Source of the DNA: CAINVV01 sp963663005
GTDB taxonomy: Bacteria; Bacteroidota; Bacteroidia; Bacteroidales; Prolixibacteraceae
Assembly (NCBI GenBank): GCA_963663005.2
Contig: CAXXHH010000015.1
Location: 124,001 to 188,000 of the forward strand
DNA: 64,000 nucleotides
Direction of reading: 5' to 3'
The notes beneath the pieces are model-generated. The model was not told where the DNA came from, did not search any database, and saw nothing but the letters and a program-made list of their open reading frames with translations. Positions 45,501 to 54,069 of this stretch are shown one piece after another. Made by a program: the position numbers and the translations under genes. Positions within the stretch are counted from its first letter, which is position 1. Every line of letters begins with the position of its first letter.

Positions 45501-47000
45501 ATGCTAAAAAAAACAATCGATATTTCATTCTTTTTTATATTCTTATTTATTGTGAGGCCTTTTGGCGTTTGGAGTCAACAATTGAGAATACTAAAACTTG
45601 ATGATGTAATCAAAATAGCAACTGATAGTTCGTTATCTACCTTCAAAGGTCAAAATCTCTACCTTTCAAGCTATTGGGATTATCGTTCGTATTTAGCACA
45701 ATTAAAACCTAATGTAAGTTTTACCAGTAATCCTGTAAATTATAATCGTTCATTGATAAAGCGCTATAACTCTACACTGGATATTGATGAGTACCGCTCG
45801 CTAAAAAGTATAACCTCCAATGCAAATGCCACATTAAGCCAGAACATACTTTTAACAGGTGGAACCTTATCAGTTAATTCTGAGCTTGAGCGTATACAAA
45901 GCTTTGGAATAAATAACTATACCCAATATTCTTCAGTCCCCATAAGAATTGGTTTAAACCAACCCCTTTTCGCTTTTAATACGCTAAAGTGGCAACGAAA
46001 AATTGAACCTCTGATATTCGAAAAAGCGAAAAAAGACTACTTAAAAACAATAGAATCAATCTCTCTTCAAACAGTAGATTATTTTTTTAACATGTATTCG
46101 GCCCAAAGCCAGCTTAAAATGGCAATTGTTAATGTTGCTAATGCGGACACATTCTACAACATCGGAGTAAAACGCATGGAAATGGCCTCTCTATCAATGG
46201 CCGATTTGTTAATTTTAAGGATGAATTACCTGAATACTTTGAATAATTTAGAAGACGCAAAAAGAAATTTAACAAAGACAGAAAGTACATTTTATTCGTT
46301 TCTTCGAAATAATATAAACCGACCTGCAGAGTTAGTATTGCCAGAATTACTGCCCAATTTTCAGGTTGATTTCAATGATGCTTACAGTGAAGTTTTGGCA
46401 AACAACCCCGATATATTAGGGAATAAACAACAATTACTTGAATCTTTTCGTGATCTTGAACGGGCTAGGCATGAAAGATTTCTACAGGCTTCATTTAAAG
46501 TAAGTTATGGATTTAACCAAAAAAGCAACTCCATCTCCGAGGCTTTTCTTAATCCTCTTGACCAGCAGGGTGCCTCAATAAGTTTATCATTTCCAATAAT
46601 TGATTGGGGTCTACGTACAGGGAAATATACTCTGGGGAAAAGGAATTTGGAGTTAGCCTATGCGATGTTTGAACAGGCTACAAATGATTTTCAGGAAAAC
46701 TTAAGAATGCTTGTTATTAATTTTAACTCTCAACAAAACATTATTAAACGGAATTTCGAAAGGAATAAGATTGCAGATCAGGCATACGAAATTACCAAGC
46801 AACGCTTTTCCATTGGTAAAGTGGATGTGAACACTCTTAATTCAGTTCAATCTTTAAAAGACCAGTCGTTAAAAGACTACATAAATTCACTCCGGGCTTA
46901 CTGGGAGTATTATTATAATATACGCATTCTTACGTTGTTTGATTTCAGCAACAAAAAAAAATTATCAAGGAATTTTGATGAATTATTGGGATTTTTATAG
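45501..47000 (+). CDS. TolC-like outer-membrane efflux protein
   Basis: The 499-aa protein has a signal peptide (FFFIFLFIVRPFGVWSQ, about 10-26) and two OEP repeats with long helices and VQSLKDQSLKDYINSLRAYWEYYYNIR near the end, the usual C-terminal helix of TolC/OprM-like proteins in Bacteroidota. It completes an inner-to-outer-membrane export line with the C39-ABC and HlyD genes. A hairpin about 100 bases after the stop may end transcription. Confidence 0.9.
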   Translation: MLKKTIDISFFFIFLFIVRPFGVWSQQLRILKLDDVIKIATDSSLSTFKGQNLYLSSYWDYRSYLAQLKPNVSFTSNPVNYNRSLIKRYNSTLDIDEYRSLKSITSNANATLSQNILLTGGTLSVNSELERIQSFGINNYTQYSSVPIRIGLNQPLFAFNTLKWQRKIEPLIFEKAKKDYLKTIESISLQTVDYFFNMYSAQSQLKMAIVNVANADTFYNIGVKRMEMASLSMADLLILRMNYLNTLNNLEDAKRNLTKTESTFYSFLRNNINRPAELVLPELLPNFQVDFNDAYSEVLANNPDILGNKQQLLESFRDLERARHERFLQASFKVSYGFNQKSNSISEAFLNPLDQQGASISLSFPIIDWGLRTGKYTLGKRNLELAYAMFEQATNDFQENLRMLVINFNSQQNIIKRNFERNKIADQAYEITKQRFSIGKVDVNTLNSVQSLKDQSLKDYINSLRAYWEYYYNIRILTLFDFSNKKKLSRNFDELLGFL

Positions 47001-47098
47001 CCTAAATTGTAATAGTTACGACTTAATCTGACAGTCAGGGATTAAATTAAATTTGTAAAATAGTCTATCCACTCCACCACAACCCATACAAAGTTAAA

Positions 47099-47155
47099 GT
47101 CAAAGAGTGCAATCGCCAACGTATCAAACTCTTTGACTACTACTTTTTCTTTTTT
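47099..47155 (+). terminator. Possible terminator of the export operon
   Basis: GTCAAAGAGT (47099-47108) and ACTCTTTGAC (47128-47137) form a perfect 10-bp inverted repeat with a 19-base loop, followed after seven bases by a TTTTTCTTTTTT run. Confidence 0.55.
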
Positions 47156-47460
47156 CTGAAATACTTCTTTTTGTTCTCTGTGTTTATTCCGACAAATTGG
47201 TTCTTCGTCACATTTGGGGACGGTTATCCATTCTGGGATAGGATGACTTTCCTACGCAGCAGTTCAAAGCATTTCAATAAAAATCCTGATATTTACAATA
47301 AAATAGAAATAGTATAATATTAGAAAATGAGACAAAAAATAAATGTCACTCATTTAGAAATTGCACTGATTCGAATGGAACGAAATAAACAATATTCTTG
47401 TTGAATTTTTTTTAAAATTTAAATATTTTATATTTACCCTCAAAATATAAATGTTATAGT
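47156..47460. other. Spacer upstream of the FolD-fusion gene
   Basis: No gene. The last 60 bases before 47461 are extremely AT-rich and probably hold the promoter; TATATTTACC at about 47430 is not a good TAnnTTTG match. Confidence 0.35.
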
Positions 47461-48966
47461 ATGTTAAAATTAGAAAGTAGGCCAGTCGCAGAAAATTTAA
47501 ATAAAAATATCCTGAAAGAGGTTGCAGATCTAAAGGATATAAAAGTTTTTCCAAAATTATCGGTCATTATTTGTACCGATGATCTATCAGCTATTAGTTA
47601 TGCGAAGAGTAAGGAAAAAGCTGCTCATAAATTAGGGATTGAAATAGAAATAATTGATTTGGGAAATGAATGTACGAACGAGACATTGCTAAGCACAATT
47701 AAAAAGCTTAATCAAGATTCATCAGTTCACGGTATTTTACTTGAATTCCCATTAAATAAAAATATTGATTCTGATATTGCTTTGAATAATATAGCTTCTG
47801 TAAAGGATGTAGATGGATTAGGAGCTGTTAATTTAGGACTAATCACTATGGGAAAAGAAGATGGAGCAATTCTTCCTGCCACTCCACAGTCATGTATCGA
47901 ATTGGCGGAATCTTTTACTGAATTATTTGGTAAGAATGTTGCTATTATAGGACGTGGAAAAACTGTTGGTAAACCGCTTATTAATATGCTGATAAATAGA
48001 AATGCAACCGTAACAGTATGCCACACAAAAACGAAGGATATACGAGAAACAATTAAAAATTGTGAGGTTGTATTTGTGGCTATCGGGAAAGCCCACGCAA
48101 TAAACAGAAATCATTTGCATGAAGGACAAATTGTAATAGATGCAGGTATTAATTTCATTGACAATAAACTTGTAGGAGATGTAAGCCCAGATGCTTATGA
48201 ATTATTAAAAGCCTATACTCCTGTTCCCGGAGGAGTTGGAATGTTAACATCTTTAATTATTTTCAGAAATCTATTGCGTTCAATTAAAATGCAATTAAAT
48301 CATATAATAAGAATTAGGGACATGATTTCAATAAACCAAACATCTGTTTGGGAAGATACTCTTTCTCAGTTTCGTGATAAAATTGCTAGTGTATCTCCTA
48401 CCCCAGGTGGAGGTTCAGTTGTTGCTGTCGGTGCAACATATGGAATTTCATTAATTATTATGGCAGTTGAAATAACTCTAAAAGGAGCCAATGCTTCTGA
48501 ATTAGAAAAGGGACTTTTTGAATTAAGAGAACTCTCTTCTAAGTTGTCTGCTTGTGCTGATAAGGATGTTGAGGTTTTTAATAATTACATGAAAGCTTTT
48601 AAACTTCCAAAGGAATTTGAGGAAGAAAAAGTCATTAGACGAGAAGCAATATCTATCGCTGTTTTAGAGGCAACCAACTGCCCATTAGAAACTGCACAGT
48701 TTATTATAGATGCTATGTCAGTTGCTGACAAATGTATTCATCATGTGAAAAAGAATGTTATAAGTGATGTTGGAGCTGGGATTGCTTCATTATATGGAGC
48801 CTTGGTTGGAGTTTTATTTAATGTTGATATAAATTTACCATATATCAACTCTCAGGCAGATAAAGACTATTTTTGGGGAAAACGGAATGAGTTGAAAAGT
48901 CTTGGGAAAAACTTCTCAAAAAAAATAATAGCAATTACTGAAGAAACTTTATTTATCAAAGATTAA
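47461..48966 (+). CDS. FolD fused to formiminotetrahydrofolate cyclodeaminase-like domain
   Basis: The 501-aa protein combines two folate enzymes. Residues 1-285 are FolD (methylenetetrahydrofolate dehydrogenase/cyclohydrolase): catalytic Lys region SYAKSKEKAAHKLGI, DVDGLGAVNLG, LPATPQSCIELAE, GRGKTVGKPL and YTPVPGGVGMLT. Residues about 300-500 are an FTCD_C/FchA-like domain: SVSPTPGGGSVVAVGATYG, SACADKDVEVFNNYMKAFKLPK and DVGAGIASLYGAL. Both halves look intact. I do not know this fusion as a standard form. The reactions (5,10-methylene-, methenyl-, formimino-THF) run in series. A FolD paralogue follows by 34 bases. Confidence 0.85.
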   Translation: MLKLESRPVAENLNKNILKEVADLKDIKVFPKLSVIICTDDLSAISYAKSKEKAAHKLGIEIEIIDLGNECTNETLLSTIKKLNQDSSVHGILLEFPLNKNIDSDIALNNIASVKDVDGLGAVNLGLITMGKEDGAILPATPQSCIELAESFTELFGKNVAIIGRGKTVGKPLINMLINRNATVTVCHTKTKDIRETIKNCEVVFVAIGKAHAINRNHLHEGQIVIDAGINFIDNKLVGDVSPDAYELLKAYTPVPGGVGMLTSLIIFRNLLRSIKMQLNHIIRIRDMISINQTSVWEDTLSQFRDKIASVSPTPGGGSVVAVGATYGISLIIMAVEITLKGANASELEKGLFELRELSSKLSACADKDVEVFNNYMKAFKLPKEFEEEKVIRREAISIAVLEATNCPLETAQFIIDAMSVADKCIHHVKKNVISDVGAGIASLYGALVGVLFNVDINLPYINSQADKDYFWGKRNELKSLGKNFSKKIIAITEETLFIKD

Positions 48967-49000
48967 TAGCCCTAACAATCGTTATCTTAAAGATAGCCGA

Positions 49001-49852
49001 ATGATTATCCCCGGGAATGCTGTTCTTAAAGAATGTATTTCGCTGTGTCACAGCTATAATAAATATTATAATATTTATGAGATAGCAATTATTCGTTTTA
49101 CTAATGAAGTAAACCTTAATAAGAATTATTTAAAGGCCGCAAAGGTATCAACAGTTCAAAAATTAAATGCCCTAAATAGAATAGGCTATAGGTTCCGATT
49201 ATATGAGATCGATATTATCGACAAAGTTGATTTTGAGAATTTATTAAAACAATTAAATCTTTCTACAACAATTAAAGCGATTCTCATTCAAAGGCCAATA
49301 CCACTTTTTCTATCCTCAAGCGTTCTATTAATAGATAAAGAGAAAGATATAGATAATTTGACTGGTGATGGAGCATTTAAATCATGTTCTACGTCAGAGA
49401 GTATAATAAGAGTTCTCAAATTATATATTGTTCGTGGTCCTCAAAAAAAACATTTAATCGCGGTTGTTGGGGGCAAAGGTTTTGTCGGCAGGAATGTCGT
49501 AAGTCTTTTGGAGGAATTAGCTATTGAATATTTTGTGGTAGAAAAGGGTGATAGTTTATCTCTTATTAGAGATGCAACCTTCGTAATTACAGCTACAGGA
49601 CAAGGGAACTTATTAAGTAGTAAAGATTTTACACCAGAGCAAATTGTGATAGATGCTGGTTTTTCAATTTCATCCGAAAATGATAACAAATATTTAGGAG
49701 ATGTTGATAGGGAGGCTTACTTTTTTTTGAAGGGAATTACACCTGTTCCCAACGGTATTGGTCCTCTAAATATTTCTGTATTATTAGAAAGACTTATAAA
49801 AATGTCGTGCAATGCTGATTTTCCCGACTGGGAGACATTTTGGAAAATTTGA
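49001..49852 (+). CDS. Diverged FolD-like protein
   Basis: The 283-aa protein has the FolD layout: KAILIQRPIPLFLSSSVLLI (compare GILVQLPLP), DIDNLTGDGAFKSC, IAVVGGKGFVGRNVVSLLEE (Rossmann site), VIDAGFSISSEN and GITPVPNGIGPLNISVLLERL. Several catalytic-region residues differ. The Tyr-x3-Lys helix reads YLKAAK with the spacing off by one, and the PCTP-like motif reads SCSTSES. It may have changed substrate or act as a partner of the fusion protein. It follows directly and in the same direction. Confidence 0.8.
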   Translation: MIIPGNAVLKECISLCHSYNKYYNIYEIAIIRFTNEVNLNKNYLKAAKVSTVQKLNALNRIGYRFRLYEIDIIDKVDFENLLKQLNLSTTIKAILIQRPIPLFLSSSVLLIDKEKDIDNLTGDGAFKSCSTSESIIRVLKLYIVRGPQKKHLIAVVGGKGFVGRNVVSLLEELAIEYFVVEKGDSLSLIRDATFVITATGQGNLLSSKDFTPEQIVIDAGFSISSENDNKYLGDVDREAYFFLKGITPVPNGIGPLNISVLLERLIKMSCNADFPDWETFWKI

Positions 49853-50250
49853 ATAGGAGTAATAGTAGATAGTTTTTGTGAGTAATAAATAATAATAGCT
49901 ATCATAATATTTGTAAAGTTAAAGAGTAATCCGAGAAATAGCCTCTTTATTTTGAAAGAGTTCTTTTTTCTTCATTTTATTTAATTCTTTAAGCAAATGA
50001 AAATCTATGGTGCTAATAAAGACAATTAGTGATAGCAAACAGATGGCCTATTCTTTGAGGATCAAAATCAAAGAATAAATAATAAATTTGTTTAACTAGA
50101 AATCCCAAACAAATTTTATTACCCGGATGCAAATTTTGTCAATTTGTCCCGTTCAATAAAGTCCAATCCTCTCCACTGTAGTGATTTTCTGTTAGTTAGC
50201 CAATTTTGCGTGACGATAAAATAAAAAGCAGGGGCCATTAACAGACCCTT
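49853..50250. other. Spacer holding a copy of the 47-bp repeat
   Basis: Convergent end of the FolD pair and the STAS-like gene. No gene. The repeat GTCAATTTGTCCCGTTCAAT ... CTCTCCACTGTAGTG (50137-50183) matches copies at 51918-51967 and 51977-52015. Confidence 0.45.
50137..50183. repeat. 47-bp dispersed repeat, copy 1
   Basis: Shares GTCAATTTGTCCCGTTC, then AGTCCA, then CTCCAC(C/T)GTAGTG with copy 2 at 51918. It lies left of the STAS/MerR/DUF3892 block, while copies 2 and 3 lie right of it, so the block could be a cassette. The copies may also be leftovers of IS ends. Confidence 0.55.
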
Positions 50251-50541
50251 TTATTCAATTGTGAATTTAAAGTCTTTTATTTTCTGAAGTAATTCTATCG
50301 TAGCTTTTACAGATAAATTTTTAGTGTTTTTAAGTATTAATTTGCTTCCGTACCTTTGATACAATGGGGTTAGTGTTTCATCTCCCCATGAAGGGGAAAA
50401 GGTTGATACTCCATCAAAATCTAAAATAAAATTTTCATTCTCAGATAGATCTCTTAGGTCTCTTCCAATAACTTTAAAAGCCTCCCTCCCCGATTCTCGA
50501 GAGATTAATGTTGTCCCAAATTTTTTAAATTCTATTTTCAT
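50251..50541 (-). CDS. STAS-like (DUF4325) protein
   Basis: The 96-aa protein shows SRESGREAFKVIGRDL, FILDFDGVSTFSPSWGDE and KNTKNLSVKATIELL, the pattern of DUF4325 STAS-like proteins. Such proteins pair with HATPase-type regulators, like anti-anti-sigma factors. It follows the MerR-HATPase gene by 18 bases. The two form a split version of the STAS-HATPase layout found fused in the gene at 59811. Confidence 0.8.
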   Translation of the reverse strand: MKIEFKKFGTTLISRESGREAFKVIGRDLRDLSENENFILDFDGVSTFSPSWGDETLTPLYQRYGSKLILKNTKNLSVKATIELLQKIKDFKFTIE

Positions 50542-50559
50542 AATTCAATTATATAATAT

Positions 50560-51300
50560 TTAAAATTTTATTAAAGCGATACATCCTCTTAATGTGTGAT
50601 TAGTTGGCTTAACATTAATTTTTGAATCTTCTTTATTTATCTTGACTTCAGCATCACCAGAAACAAACATTAAACTTATTGGGTTCTCTTCGACTATTTT
50701 GTGTACGTATTTTAAACCATTCCCTCGATTTTCTGGTGCTCTTCCTGAGACAAATTGAGTGAATGCGATATTCAAAGCCTCTCTCGGAGTTTTTAGTTCA
50801 GGTAAGGCGGATTTCAATGTTTCTAATATACCCAAACCGCGATCGGCTAAAACAATTTCTCGTTTTTTCACATCATACCCAAAGAATATTCCAGGTGTAT
50901 CTGGCCATTTCCCAAGATTGTGATCAAAAGAATTATTACCAATTTCACCAGCTGCGGAGACAATAAGAGAAAAGAGTTGATCTAGTCCAGAAATTAGTTG
51001 GAGATTTGCACTTAATTTTATCAGCCTTGACTCAAAAATTGAACTGTCCTGGCAATATAACTTAGACGGAATTATGAGATCAGATATTGATTCTGCTGAT
51101 GCCCATTCAAGAGCCAAACTAAAGAGATCACTTGGGAATATTTCGAGGTCGATTCTATTGTAATATCTATTCCCATCCGGAGTTTTTCGAATGGCATAGA
51201 GTTTACCTGTTTCATCCCAACGTCTCAATGTTGCAATAGAAACACCTAAAAATTCGGCGGCTTCTTTTATAGGGATTAATTTTGATTCATCTGAATGCAT
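50560..51300 (-). CDS. MerR-type HTH fused to a histidine-kinase-like ATPase domain
   Basis: The start at ATG 51300 (MHSDESKLIP) is preferred over 51351 since the MerR domain begins here. The 246-aa product has a MerR/excisionase-type HTH (about 6-55; IPIKEAAEFLGVSIATLRRW, KTPDGNRYY) and a C-terminal HATPase: GEIGNNSFDHNLGKW (N box with E and N), IVLADRGLGI (D-x-G-x-G), NRGNGLKYVHKIVEE (G2). There is no HisKA, so it is a regulator of the anti-sigma type that binds DNA itself. Three direct repeats upstream are its likely operators. Confidence 0.82.
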   Translation of the reverse strand: MHSDESKLIPIKEAAEFLGVSIATLRRWDETGKLYAIRKTPDGNRYYNRIDLEIFPSDLFSLALEWASAESISDLIIPSKLYCQDSSIFESRLIKLSANLQLISGLDQLFSLIVSAAGEIGNNSFDHNLGKWPDTPGIFFGYDVKKREIVLADRGLGILETLKSALPELKTPREALNIAFTQFVSGRAPENRGNGLKYVHKIVEENPISLMFVSGDAEVKINKEDSKINVKPTNHTLRGCIALIKF

Positions 51301-51358
51301 AAATATATAAGCTACTTCGTAAATAATACATAATTTGGTATATTTACGCAAGTATTAT

Positions 51359-51433
51359 GTAATTTCTATACATTGTTGGGTATTTTAGGATATTGTGTTA
51401 TATCTATACAACCAGTTGTAATATCTATACATT
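51359..51433. promoter_or_regulatory. Three direct 16-bp repeats, probable operator
   Basis: GTAATTTCTATACATT (51359), GTTATATCTATACAAC (51397) and GTAATATCTATACATT (51418) share GTNATNTCTATACA. Spacing is 38 and 21 bases, close to whole helix turns. They lie between the divergent MerR-HATPase and DUF3892 genes, so the MerR protein is the likely binder. Confidence 0.65.
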
Positions 51434-51483
51434 CGTGATATTATGGTATTAGGTCGGATTAAAACCAATTTAAATTAAAATAT

Positions 51484-51774
51484 ATGGCAGTCAGAATAAC
51501 TTGTATTACAAAAGATAATGGGAATCATATGAACCCTCATGAAGGGATAACCCATTTGGGTTGGGTAAATGAAGAAACTAGAGCTTCTGGTAAGAGTACC
51601 AGAGCAGAAATGGTTGAATTTATTGAAAAGCAAGGTGGCAAAGCTTATGTTAAAGATGCTTTTGGGAGAATTGCTTACTTAATAGTAAAAGTCTCAGTGT
51701 TAGGAAATAAGTATGTCAAAACTATATCTGATAGCGTTGAAAGCGATAATTTGTTGCATTTACCTGAATGCTAA
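51484..51774 (+). CDS. DUF3892 protein
   Basis: The 96-aa protein begins VRITCITKDNGNHMNPHEGI followed by THLGWVNE and has VEFIEKQGGKAYVKD and KYVKTISDS, the DUF3892 signature. These small proteins are widespread, of unknown role, and frequent in mobile DNA. It is divergent from the MerR-HATPase gene across three direct repeats, so it is probably under its control. A perfect 17-bp hairpin follows. Confidence 0.85.
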   Translation: MAVRITCITKDNGNHMNPHEGITHLGWVNEETRASGKSTRAEMVEFIEKQGGKAYVKDAFGRIAYLIVKVSVLGNKYVKTISDSVESDNLLHLPEC

Positions 51775-51809
51775 ACTGATAATGTAAAAAATGGCCTCAT
51801 TTTATTATA

Positions 51810-51847
51810 AACAAACAAAGAATGCCTTACGGCATTCTTTGTTTGTT
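51810..51847 (+). terminator. Perfect 17-bp hairpin after DUF3892
   Basis: AACAAACAAAGAATGCC and its exact reverse complement enclose a TTAC loop. T-rich DNA is part of the right arm. The long stem could end transcription from both sides. Confidence 0.75.
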
Positions 51848-51917
51848 CCTCTGTACGAAGAAAATCTAGTGCGTGTCCATTGAGAGACACATTTGGATTT
51901 TATCCCTGAATGTAAAA

Positions 51918-52015
51918 GTTGTCAATTTGTCCCGTTCGAAGAGAGTCCAGTTAGCTCCACCGTAGTGCATTTTTGCCTTTTTGTCCGGTTCAAAGAGAGT
52001 CCAACCCGCTCCACC
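51918..52015. repeat. 47-bp dispersed repeat, tandem copies 2 and 3
   Basis: Copy 2 (51918-51967: GTCAATTTGTCCCGTTCGAA, then GAGAGTCCAG, CTCCACCGTAGTG) and copy 3 (51977-52015: TTTTTGTCCGGTTCAAAGAG, AGTCCAACCCGCTCCACC) are next to each other. They end 40 bases before the stop of the second recombinase. Minus-strand reading gives short G-G-A-x-W-T-L-F-E repeats, but no start, so I treat it as non-coding. Confidence 0.55.
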
Positions 52016-52056
52016 CGATTGGACTTTGTGTCCAAAACCTACATTTTATCCTTATT

Positions 52057-53676
52057 TCATAAAGGTAAAATTAGGTTCGAATCATCTTTTTTTAAGCTAT
52101 AGACAGAATAACACTTTCCCATCTCTAAAAGTGATTTTTTTGTTGATATATCAAGCTTTTTATCCAATAAAGTTAGGTTCGAGACAAATTCTTTTACCAT
52201 CTCAGTTCTTAAAGAATCGTCACCATTTTTGAATTTTTCCAGAGCTTCTAAAGCAAAATTATAATCCTTCTCCTTTTCATCATACCAGTCAATATTTTGC
52301 CTTTTCGTTTCCTCAATCTCAAATTCAATAGTTGTTATTTCTTTTTGAGCTTTCGAGATAGACAAATTAAACTGCATTGAATCTATCTCCCCATCGGCTC
52401 GTAAATTAACCAAGTTGGAAATTCTAATTTCCAGTCCGGATTTTCTTTTCTTTAATCCCTTGATGATTTTTTCTCCTTCTTCTTTTTCCTCATTCCCTTG
52501 TTTTAATGTATTTATACCCCAAGAATAAAAATCTTTAGTAATTGATATTTTCTCCAATTCACTTTCAATCGAGGCTTCAATTTTATCCCTTGTAATAGAG
52601 CCCTGGAAGCATTTACCTTTGCTTTTGGTACAATGATAGTAAAGGATATCTATAATGCTTGGATGTTCCATTTCAGAGAATAGAATATTACATTGGGGAC
52701 AAGTTGAACGGGTCTTAATTGAATATTTGCGCTTACATTTTGTACATATAGCTTGTAATTTGTGATCTGGAGTTACAGTGCATCCACATTCTCCACATTT
52801 AATAATTCCTCGATATGGGAAATCATACTTTCTTTCCTTTAGGGCCGAATTAGGCCTGCCATGTAGGATAATTTGAACCTTTTGAAACTCTATTGGACTG
52901 ACCATGACTTTATGTCTCCCTTTGTAGCGAACCATATTACCATCTTTATCTCTCCAGTGAAAATATCCGGAGTAGAACTCATTGGTGAATATGTAGTAAT
53001 ATGTGTTTTTAGAACAAGCCTTTTTAAACTTGTTCCTCAATCCTATTGCGTCACCTTTTTTCTTAATGTCTGCAATTGAATATTCCCCTGTCAAAAGTAA
53101 CTGCCATAGCTTTTTAAGGGTGCAAAATTGTTCCTCATTTGGAATTACTTCATCATTTACCCCAAAGTCAACTTTGGGGTTGTGCATATACCCAATTGGT
53201 AATCCTGATATTGGATACCAACCCCTTTCTGCCTTTTGTCTCATACCTCTTCTAATATCAAGGCTCAAATCCTTTACATATTGGTTGGCCATGCCAAATT
53301 CAACTTGCATGAGCAATACATTGTCCGTTGGATTATAGTCTCTTTCAAAGGTCTGAATATGCTTAATAACATTCTGTTGGAGCATCCAACTTATTTGACC
53401 TCCATCTATTGGATTTCTTGCTAAACGATTTAGTTTCCATGTGAGAATTCCTTGAGCTTCTCCTTTGTGAATTCTTCGTAGCATAGAATTAAACCCAACT
53501 CGACCCGGTTCTTTTGCAGACTTAGATTCAGAGATAACATCAACAACATTGAGGTTATACTTCTCAACCAATTTCTTAGCTTCTGCAATCTGATCCTCGA
53601 TGGACGCCATTTGTCGGTCCTCCGACTCACTAGACTTTCTTGCATAGAGAAAATATTTGAAATCAATATTTCTCAT
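52057..53676 (-). CDS. Large serine recombinase 2
   Basis: ATG at 53676 (MRNIDFKYFLYARKSSESED) is preferred since an upstream frame from 53724 would run through the inverted-repeat region. The 539-aa protein has the resolvase catalytic domain (YARKSSESE with nucleophile Ser, ILTWKLNRLARN), a recombinase domain (GLPIGYMHN), zinc ribbon (CGECGCTV, CTKCKRKY, CPQCN) and a coiled coil (about 440-510). It is only distantly like recombinase 1 at the island end. It probably belonged to a second element within module C, together with the small gene upstream. Confidence 0.92.
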   Translation of the reverse strand: MRNIDFKYFLYARKSSESEDRQMASIEDQIAEAKKLVEKYNLNVVDVISESKSAKEPGRVGFNSMLRRIHKGEAQGILTWKLNRLARNPIDGGQISWMLQQNVIKHIQTFERDYNPTDNVLLMQVEFGMANQYVKDLSLDIRRGMRQKAERGWYPISGLPIGYMHNPKVDFGVNDEVIPNEEQFCTLKKLWQLLLTGEYSIADIKKKGDAIGLRNKFKKACSKNTYYYIFTNEFYSGYFHWRDKDGNMVRYKGRHKVMVSPIEFQKVQIILHGRPNSALKERKYDFPYRGIIKCGECGCTVTPDHKLQAICTKCKRKYSIKTRSTCPQCNILFSEMEHPSIIDILYYHCTKSKGKCFQGSITRDKIEASIESELEKISITKDFYSWGINTLKQGNEEKEEGEKIIKGLKKRKSGLEIRISNLVNLRADGEIDSMQFNLSISKAQKEITTIEFEIEETKRQNIDWYDEKEKDYNFALEALEKFKNGDDSLRTEMVKEFVSNLTLLDKKLDISTKKSLLEMGKCYSVYSLKKDDSNLILPL

Positions 53677-53684
53677 AGCGAATA

Positions 53685-53772
53685 CCAGAAAGGGATAACA
53701 GAGCAATTTAAGTGTGACACACAAAATTTTCTGTTACCCCTTTCTGGGCTTAAATTGTAAATTTTGTGTGTC
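53685..53772. repeat. Interleaved inverted repeats (A-B-C-A'-B'-C') ahead of recombinase 2
   Basis: A is CCAGAAAGGGATAACAG (53685-53701) and A' is CTGTTACCCCTTTCTGG (53731-53747, one mismatch). B is CAATTTAAG (53704-53712) and B' is CTTAAATTG (53749-53757). C is GACACACAAAATTT (53716-53729) and C' is AAATTTTGTGTGTC (53759-53772). Each segment is inverted but the order is kept, a pseudoknot-like order. It fills the 115-bp gap between the small gene and recombinase 2. Confidence 0.8.
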
Positions 53773-53791
53773 GCCTTGATAATACCATAAC

Positions 53792-53962
53792 TCATATATT
53801 TTTTCCAGAGTTATCAATAACTAGGGCAATTAACCGGATTAGGCTTAATCCTTGTTCAATAGCATCATCTTTCGAAATATCTTTGCCAAAAGTTTCTCTG
53901 TAAATCCTTTGGTACTCTTCAATTTGCTTATCACTTAGTTTAGTTGGAACTCTTAAAATCAT
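53792..53962 (-). CDS. Small conserved protein upstream of recombinase 2
   Basis: The 56-codon ORF encodes MILRVPTKLSDKQIEEYQ, IYRETFGKDISKDDAIEQG and a hydrophobic helix (LSLIRLIALVID). The pattern L-R-V-P-x-K-L-S, then Y...FGK.IS...A, is common in small genes next to serine recombinases in Bacteroidota elements. It reads in the same direction as the recombinase, 115 bases upstream. Function unknown; a directionality factor is one option. Confidence 0.6.
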   Translation of the reverse strand: MILRVPTKLSDKQIEEYQRIYRETFGKDISKDDAIEQGLSLIRLIALVIDNSGKNI

Positions 53963-54069
53963 TTCCCGATTTTAAGCAATTCAGAGGAATCAAAAAAGAA
54001 AAGAGTCCTTGCTCTATTCTCAGATTCTCGTTGCTCCTTTAATCTCTCTTTTCCTTTACCATCAGTCAG

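Noticed and set aside
51850..52030. Minus-strand reading of the 47-bp repeats as a protein with G-G-A-x-W-T-L-F-E repeats
   Set aside because: No start codon, very short, and the repeat at 50137 has a stop in the matching frame.
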